From positions 53,181,612 through 53,245,611 of the forward strand of contig CM019218.1 of assembly GCA_009741485.1 (NCBI GenBank): 64,000 nucleotides of DNA, in the 5' to 3' direction. The DNA is from Malurus cyaneus samueli (lineage: Eukaryota > Chordata > Aves > Passeriformes > Maluridae). The position numbers and the translations under genes were made by a program. Below, piece after piece: positions 61,301 through 64,000 of the stretch. Below the pieces are notes generated by a model. That model made no database searches. It saw only the letters and a list, made by a program, of their open reading frames with translations, and was not told the origin of the DNA. Each line of letters begins with the position of its first letter. The stretch's first letter is position 1.

Positions 61301-62379
61301 CGAATTTTACATTTTCTTCCAAAAAAGGTTTCATGTTTTCCAAAGTGTTTATTTAAATTCCTCTGTGAGCAGCGCTAGCTACTCAAGGTCTGCCTAAAGG
61401 CTGTGAGCTCATTTATCTCCAGGGGCCTGCTGGAACCGTGGGGGGTTATTTTTAAACACTGGCTGGTTTTGGCATTCTTCCTCTCTCTTTGCTGCCTCCA
61501 TTGGAGCTGTGGTGGTGGGGGGCAGTTGTCCCATCCCTGCTGTCCCCCCAGCCCAATATCCAGCAGCCGTGGGGGGGTGGACTCTAGGGAGGATTTATCT
61601 TGCTGGCTAAGAGAGGACAGTCCCCAAAGAGGGAGGGATTGCACCTTACAAATTATTGTAGAAACTACTGCACGAAGGAGTTCTGTGAGTGGGGGCAAAA
61701 GGTCTCCAAAATCAAATCAACACAGGAGCAGTGACCACACCTGGTGTCTCCTCTCTGAATCTTCTGTGTGGGGCTGGGAAGTCAGTGCTTTCCATGGCAA
61801 GGCTTTTATGGCATTCAGAGCTCTTTGGCAGCCTCTTTGGGTCAGGAACAGAGCAGGGAGCCTGGCTGGGGCCAGAGCCCGGCTGCCCTGTTCCCGGAGT
61901 CTGACAGCTCTGCTCCTGTCCCGCAGTCCTGGCACAAGTCCTGCTTCCGCTGTGCCAAGTGTGGCAAGAGCCTGGAGTCCACCACCCTGGCAGACAAAGA
62001 TGGGGAGATCTACTGCAAAGGTGAGCCCCAGTTTCCCTGCTGGCTTGTGCTGGACTCCGAGGGGCTGTGGGTGGGGGTGAGGACCCCTGTGCAGGGACCC
62101 AGGCTGGGATGGAAGTTGGGGAGGCAGTGGCCCAGCAGCTGCATTCGGGAGTGGCTGTGCCAGCCACGGCACTGGGGAATTTCCTGCTGTTTGCCCAGCA
62201 AACGTGGCAAACCCTGTCCTGTCCTGTCCAGGCAGGGTGTGCCCCCTGGGAGGACCTGCTCACCTGCCAGCCTCACCTGTGTCTCTCTTCCGTCCTCTGC
62301 AGGTTGTTACGCCAAGAACTTCGGTCCCAAGGGCTTTGGCTTCGGGCAGGGCGCCGGGGCACTGATCCACTCGCAGTGA
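55222..62379 (+). CDS. CSRP1: CSRP1, complete coding region (five coding exons)
   Basis: Cysteine- and glycine-rich protein 1, a two-LIM adaptor that associates with alpha-actinin, zyxin and actin filaments and shuttles to the nucleus in smooth-muscle-lineage cells. Joining 55222-55333, 59541-59709, 60141-60267, 61927-62020 and 62303-62379 gives 579 nt, an intact 192-residue protein, the family's usual length. LIM1 ligands are C10, C13, H31, C34, C37, C40, C58 and C61. LIM2 ligands are C118, C121, H139, C142, C145, C148, C166 and C169. Each LIM is followed by a glycine-rich tail ([28 protein letters not shown]), and KKYGPK at 64-69 is the known nuclear-localisation motif. All zinc ligands and splice sites are present. 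CSRP1 is favoured over CSRP2 and CSRP3 by [15 protein letters not shown] and the C-terminal ALIHSQ. Confidence 0.97.
56165..56285 (+). mobile_element. CR1 3' fragment
   Basis: Forward, diverged CR1 tail: GGAACCTGGTCTAGTGGAGG, GTGTCCGTGGCAGGGCGTGG, AAGGTCCCTTCCCACC. Confidence 0.7.
58480..58843 (+). mobile_element. CR1 LINE 3' end with internal duplications
   Basis: Forward CR1 with GAAGTTGTGGCTGCTCCTGG, GGTTGGATGGGGCTTGGGGC, CCCTTCCAACCCAAACCAG and a terminal GTGATTCTATG. The 5' part carries short duplications, for example AGAGAGGGAGAGTG at 58489 and 58528. Confidence 0.88.
59541..59709 (+). CDS. CSRP1: CSRP1 second coding exon (LIM1 C-terminal half and Gly-rich tail)
   Basis: 169 nt from a TTCTAG acceptor to a GTGAGT donor. 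It completes Met38 and encodes [20 protein letters not shown] (zinc ligands C40, C58, with C61 following), the KKYGPK nuclear-localisation motif, the Gly-rich tail, and ESLGIKYEE with the final Glu split GA|G. Confidence 0.97.
59710..60140 (+). other. CSRP1: CSRP1 intron between coding exons 2 and 3
   Basis: 431-bp intron from GTGAGT to CCCACAG. It contains a short GGATG microsatellite. No exon-like sequence. Confidence 0.9.
59918..59954 (+). repeat. GGATG pentanucleotide microsatellite
   Basis: About seven units of GGATG, the last ones imperfect, inside a CSRP1 intron. Confidence 0.85.
60141..60267 (+). CDS. CSRP1: CSRP1 third coding exon (linker and start of LIM2)
   Basis: 127 nt from a CCCACAG acceptor to an AAG|GTAAGA donor. 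It encodes the inter-LIM linker ([20 protein letters not shown]) and the first LIM2 cysteines, C118 and C121, ending [12 protein letters not shown] in phase 0. Linker residues differ slightly from human, as is usual for this variable segment. Confidence 0.97.
60268..61926 (+). other. CSRP1: CSRP1 intron between coding exons 3 and 4
   Basis: 1.66-kb intron, GTAAGA to CCCGCAG. Unique sequence with no recognisable repeat or extra exon. Confidence 0.85.
61927..62020 (+). CDS. CSRP1: CSRP1 fourth coding exon (LIM2 core)
   Basis: 94 nt encoding [20 protein letters not shown] and [11 protein letters not shown], with zinc ligands H139, C142, C145, C148 and C166. The donor is AAAG|GTGAGC, leaving Gly168 split. 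Confidence 0.97.
62021..62302 (+). other. CSRP1: CSRP1 last intron
   Basis: 282-bp intron, GTGAGC to CTCTGCAG. Nothing else recognisable. Confidence 0.9.
62303..62379 (+). CDS. CSRP1: CSRP1 terminal coding exon
   Basis: Completes Gly168 and encodes [20 protein letters not shown] then IHSQ and a TGA stop at 62377-62379. C169 is the last LIM2 zinc ligand. The Gly-rich tail mirrors the one after LIM1. Confidence 0.97.
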
Positions 62380-62685
62380 GCTCCAGGGCCAGGGCTCGCC
62401 CTGTACTGCCCGCCCGCCCCACGCCGCAGCGAGCGCCCCACTGTCACCCCTGCCACCGCTGCTTCGCAGCACCAGCCCCTTCTGCCCTGCCCCAGCGCTC
62501 CCCGGAGCCAGGGGGTCCCAGCCCTGTCCCCGTGGGGTCCTGCTGGGGCAGGTGACATGGGGGGGCCACTCTCTCCCACTGGAGGGGCCGCAGTGCCCAA
62601 GTCCAGCTCCGTGCTGTCCGTCCCGCTGGCCACGTGCTCAGCCGTGACACCGAGCAAGCAATAAAACAGCAGAGACTTCAAAGCT
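62380..62685 (+). other. CSRP1: CSRP1 3' UTR
   Basis: About 300 bp of C-rich 3' UTR following the stop, ending shortly after the AATAAA signal. A short 3' UTR of this size is reasonable for a compact avian gene. The exact cleavage site is inferred. Confidence 0.75.
62660..62665 (+). terminator. CSRP1: CSRP1 polyadenylation signal AATAAA
   Basis: Canonical AATAAA 281 bp after the stop codon, in the sense strand. It is the only such hexamer close downstream of the coding region. Confidence 0.85.
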
Positions 62686-62904
62686 CACCCAGGCCTGGTC
62701 CTGCCGGAGTTCATTCGCTGTCTGGGGCTGGGGATGGGTGTCCCAAGCTGGCGTCAGGCGGTGACAGGAGGTGGTGGCAGTCCTGGCTTGCAGTCAGAGC
62801 ACAATGGCAGGGCTGTGTCTGTGCCGTTTGACACAGCCCAGCCGTGGCCAGCTGAGCTCTGCGCGGATGGGCTCCCTGCCCTTGCTCCCACCAACAATCA
62901 GCAT

Positions 62905-63015
62905 GGAATGGTTCAGATTGAGAAGACCTTAATGTTCATCTCATTCCACCTTCTGGTAGCCCAGATTGCTCCAGGCCCTGTCCTTGAGTGCTTGCAGGGA
63001 TGGGGATGACTATTC
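62905..63015 (-). mobile_element. CR1 3' fragment
   Basis: Reverse, diverged CR1 tail: AATGGTTCAGATTGAGAAG, CTTAATGTTCATCTCATTCC, GATTGCTCCAGGCCCTGTCC. Confidence 0.7.
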
Positions 63016-64000
63016 CAAAAGCAGTGGTTGATGCTGGGAGGCCCAGGACAGCTGGGCTGTATTAGCAGCTCCACACGTGTTCACCCTGTCCAAACCCCTA
63101 TCAGTGCTTTTAGGTGGCACCTCTCCAAACGTGGAGTTTGTTCGTGCCCAGCAGTTCCAAGTAATTAAATGCTCTTCACCTCCTCCCTGCTTTTTTAGCA
63201 GCTTGTGGATCATTAAACCTCCAGTTTGGCAGCTGCCCAGGTTTAATTGGTTTCCACCTAAACTCTTCACTCCCTTTTTGTGATTCTCCTGCTAGACCAG
63301 TGGGACAGACTCACATCAGCCTCACTGCAGCTCTGAATTAGGGACTCCACAGGGAATTGAGTTCTGGGGTTTTTTAAGTCATAAACATTGTGGTTGAGCA
63401 AATGAGATGGAAAGTGTTCTGAGAGGCACAACAAAGGCAGAAATCCCTTTTTGGGGCAGGACTTGGGCTTCTTTATCAACTGAAATGCTTTCTCCTGTTC
63501 ATCACACCCCTGGTTTTATGTGGTGTTTTTGAAGCTGAGATGGAGAGTGAAGTCTTTATCATCTCCAAAACCTTCCCCCTCCAGATTCTAGCAGGTCCCA
63601 CTGCTCTGGGTGGTGTGATGGAGCGGTCTAGGGGAACTGGGTGAGTGGGGCAGGCAGCCCAGGCTCAGGTGGGATCAAGAGCCACAGCACAGAGGACTCA
63701 GGTACCACCCTGGTGTGGACACCAGAGCCTGCCTCCCCTGCTTGGCAGAGGCCCTGCTGCTCTCCATGAAGCTCAGGAAACTCCTGCAGAGATGGGGGAC
63801 TCAGGAAGCTGCTGCAGAGGTGTGTGAGGAGCTCCTGCAGGGATGGAGGGGTCAGGAAGCTGCTGCCTTCTCTGAGTGTGCAGGGGGTGCTGTGCTGTTG
63901 CTTTGACAGCTCAGCTGGATGTGCCCTGGATGGGAATGTGCCTAGGCAGTGCTGGTTGGTCACTAAAGCCACAAGGAGTCTTTATTTAGTCCATTCCTCA
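63016..64000. other. Downstream intergenic DNA
   Basis: Unique sequence to the window edge. I see no exon. A 35-bp direct repeat lies at 63781-63866. Confidence 0.55.
63781..63866 (+). repeat. 35-bp imperfect direct repeat
   Basis: CTCCTGCAG-GATGG-TCAGGAAGCTGCTGC-type unit at 63781-63815 and again at 63832-63866, 51 bp apart, differing at three positions. Confidence 0.75.

Overview
This is vertebrate nuclear DNA, almost certainly from a bird. The evidence is two recognisable vertebrate genes in exon-intron form, at least two dozen fragments of the avian CR1 (chicken repeat 1) LINE family, compact introns and CpG-island promoters. Many CR1 copies keep the diagnostic 3' tail that ends in the ATTCTATG-type octamer. 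A passerine is plausible but I cannot prove it. I see no bacterial-type operons, CRISPR arrays, rRNA or convincing tRNA genes. Almost all open reading frames here are chance frames in introns, CR1 copies or GC-rich DNA.

Layout. From 1 to about 35.8 kb is the 5' part of PPP1R12B (MYPT2, a myosin-phosphatase targeting subunit) on the minus strand. Exon 1 is at 35418-35699, exon 2 at 1161-1291, and a 34-kb first intron full of CR1 fragments lies between them. The rest of the gene continues off the left edge. Its CpG-island promoter (about 35330-36000) carries a YY1-like site and two oppositely oriented ACTACA-type (ZNF143/SBS-like) motifs, and a CR1 copy abuts it. From 36 to 48.7 kb is intergenic DNA: CR1 copies, a 16-bp minisatellite, a 12-bp perfect inverted repeat, an AT-rich block that may be a solo LTR, and an unexplained minus-strand ORF cluster at 40.2-41.7 kb. 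From 48.7 to 62.7 kb is CSRP1 (cysteine- and glycine-rich protein 1) on the plus strand. It has a GC-rich promoter/first-exon zone, five coding exons that join into an intact 192-residue two-LIM protein, and a polyadenylation signal. From 62.7 to 64 kb is downstream DNA with a CR1 tail and a short direct repeat.

The two genes point away from each other across about 13 kb. Both act on the contractile and actin cytoskeleton: PPP1R12B directs PP1 to myosin light chain, and CSRP1 is an actin/alpha-actinin-associated LIM protein of smooth muscle. I infer no shared regulation from proximity alone.

The most notable points are: (1) exon 1 of PPP1R12B, as given, is broken by about six apparent single-base losses in G/C-rich runs, including inside the MyPhoNE motif, most simply explained as consensus errors; (2) a 20-bp minisatellite carrying repeated CAGCTG E-boxes ends close to the CSRP1 exon 2 splice acceptor; (3) the possible solo LTR; (4) the unexplained minus-strand ORF cluster near 41 kb. 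I did not find a clearly new biological system.
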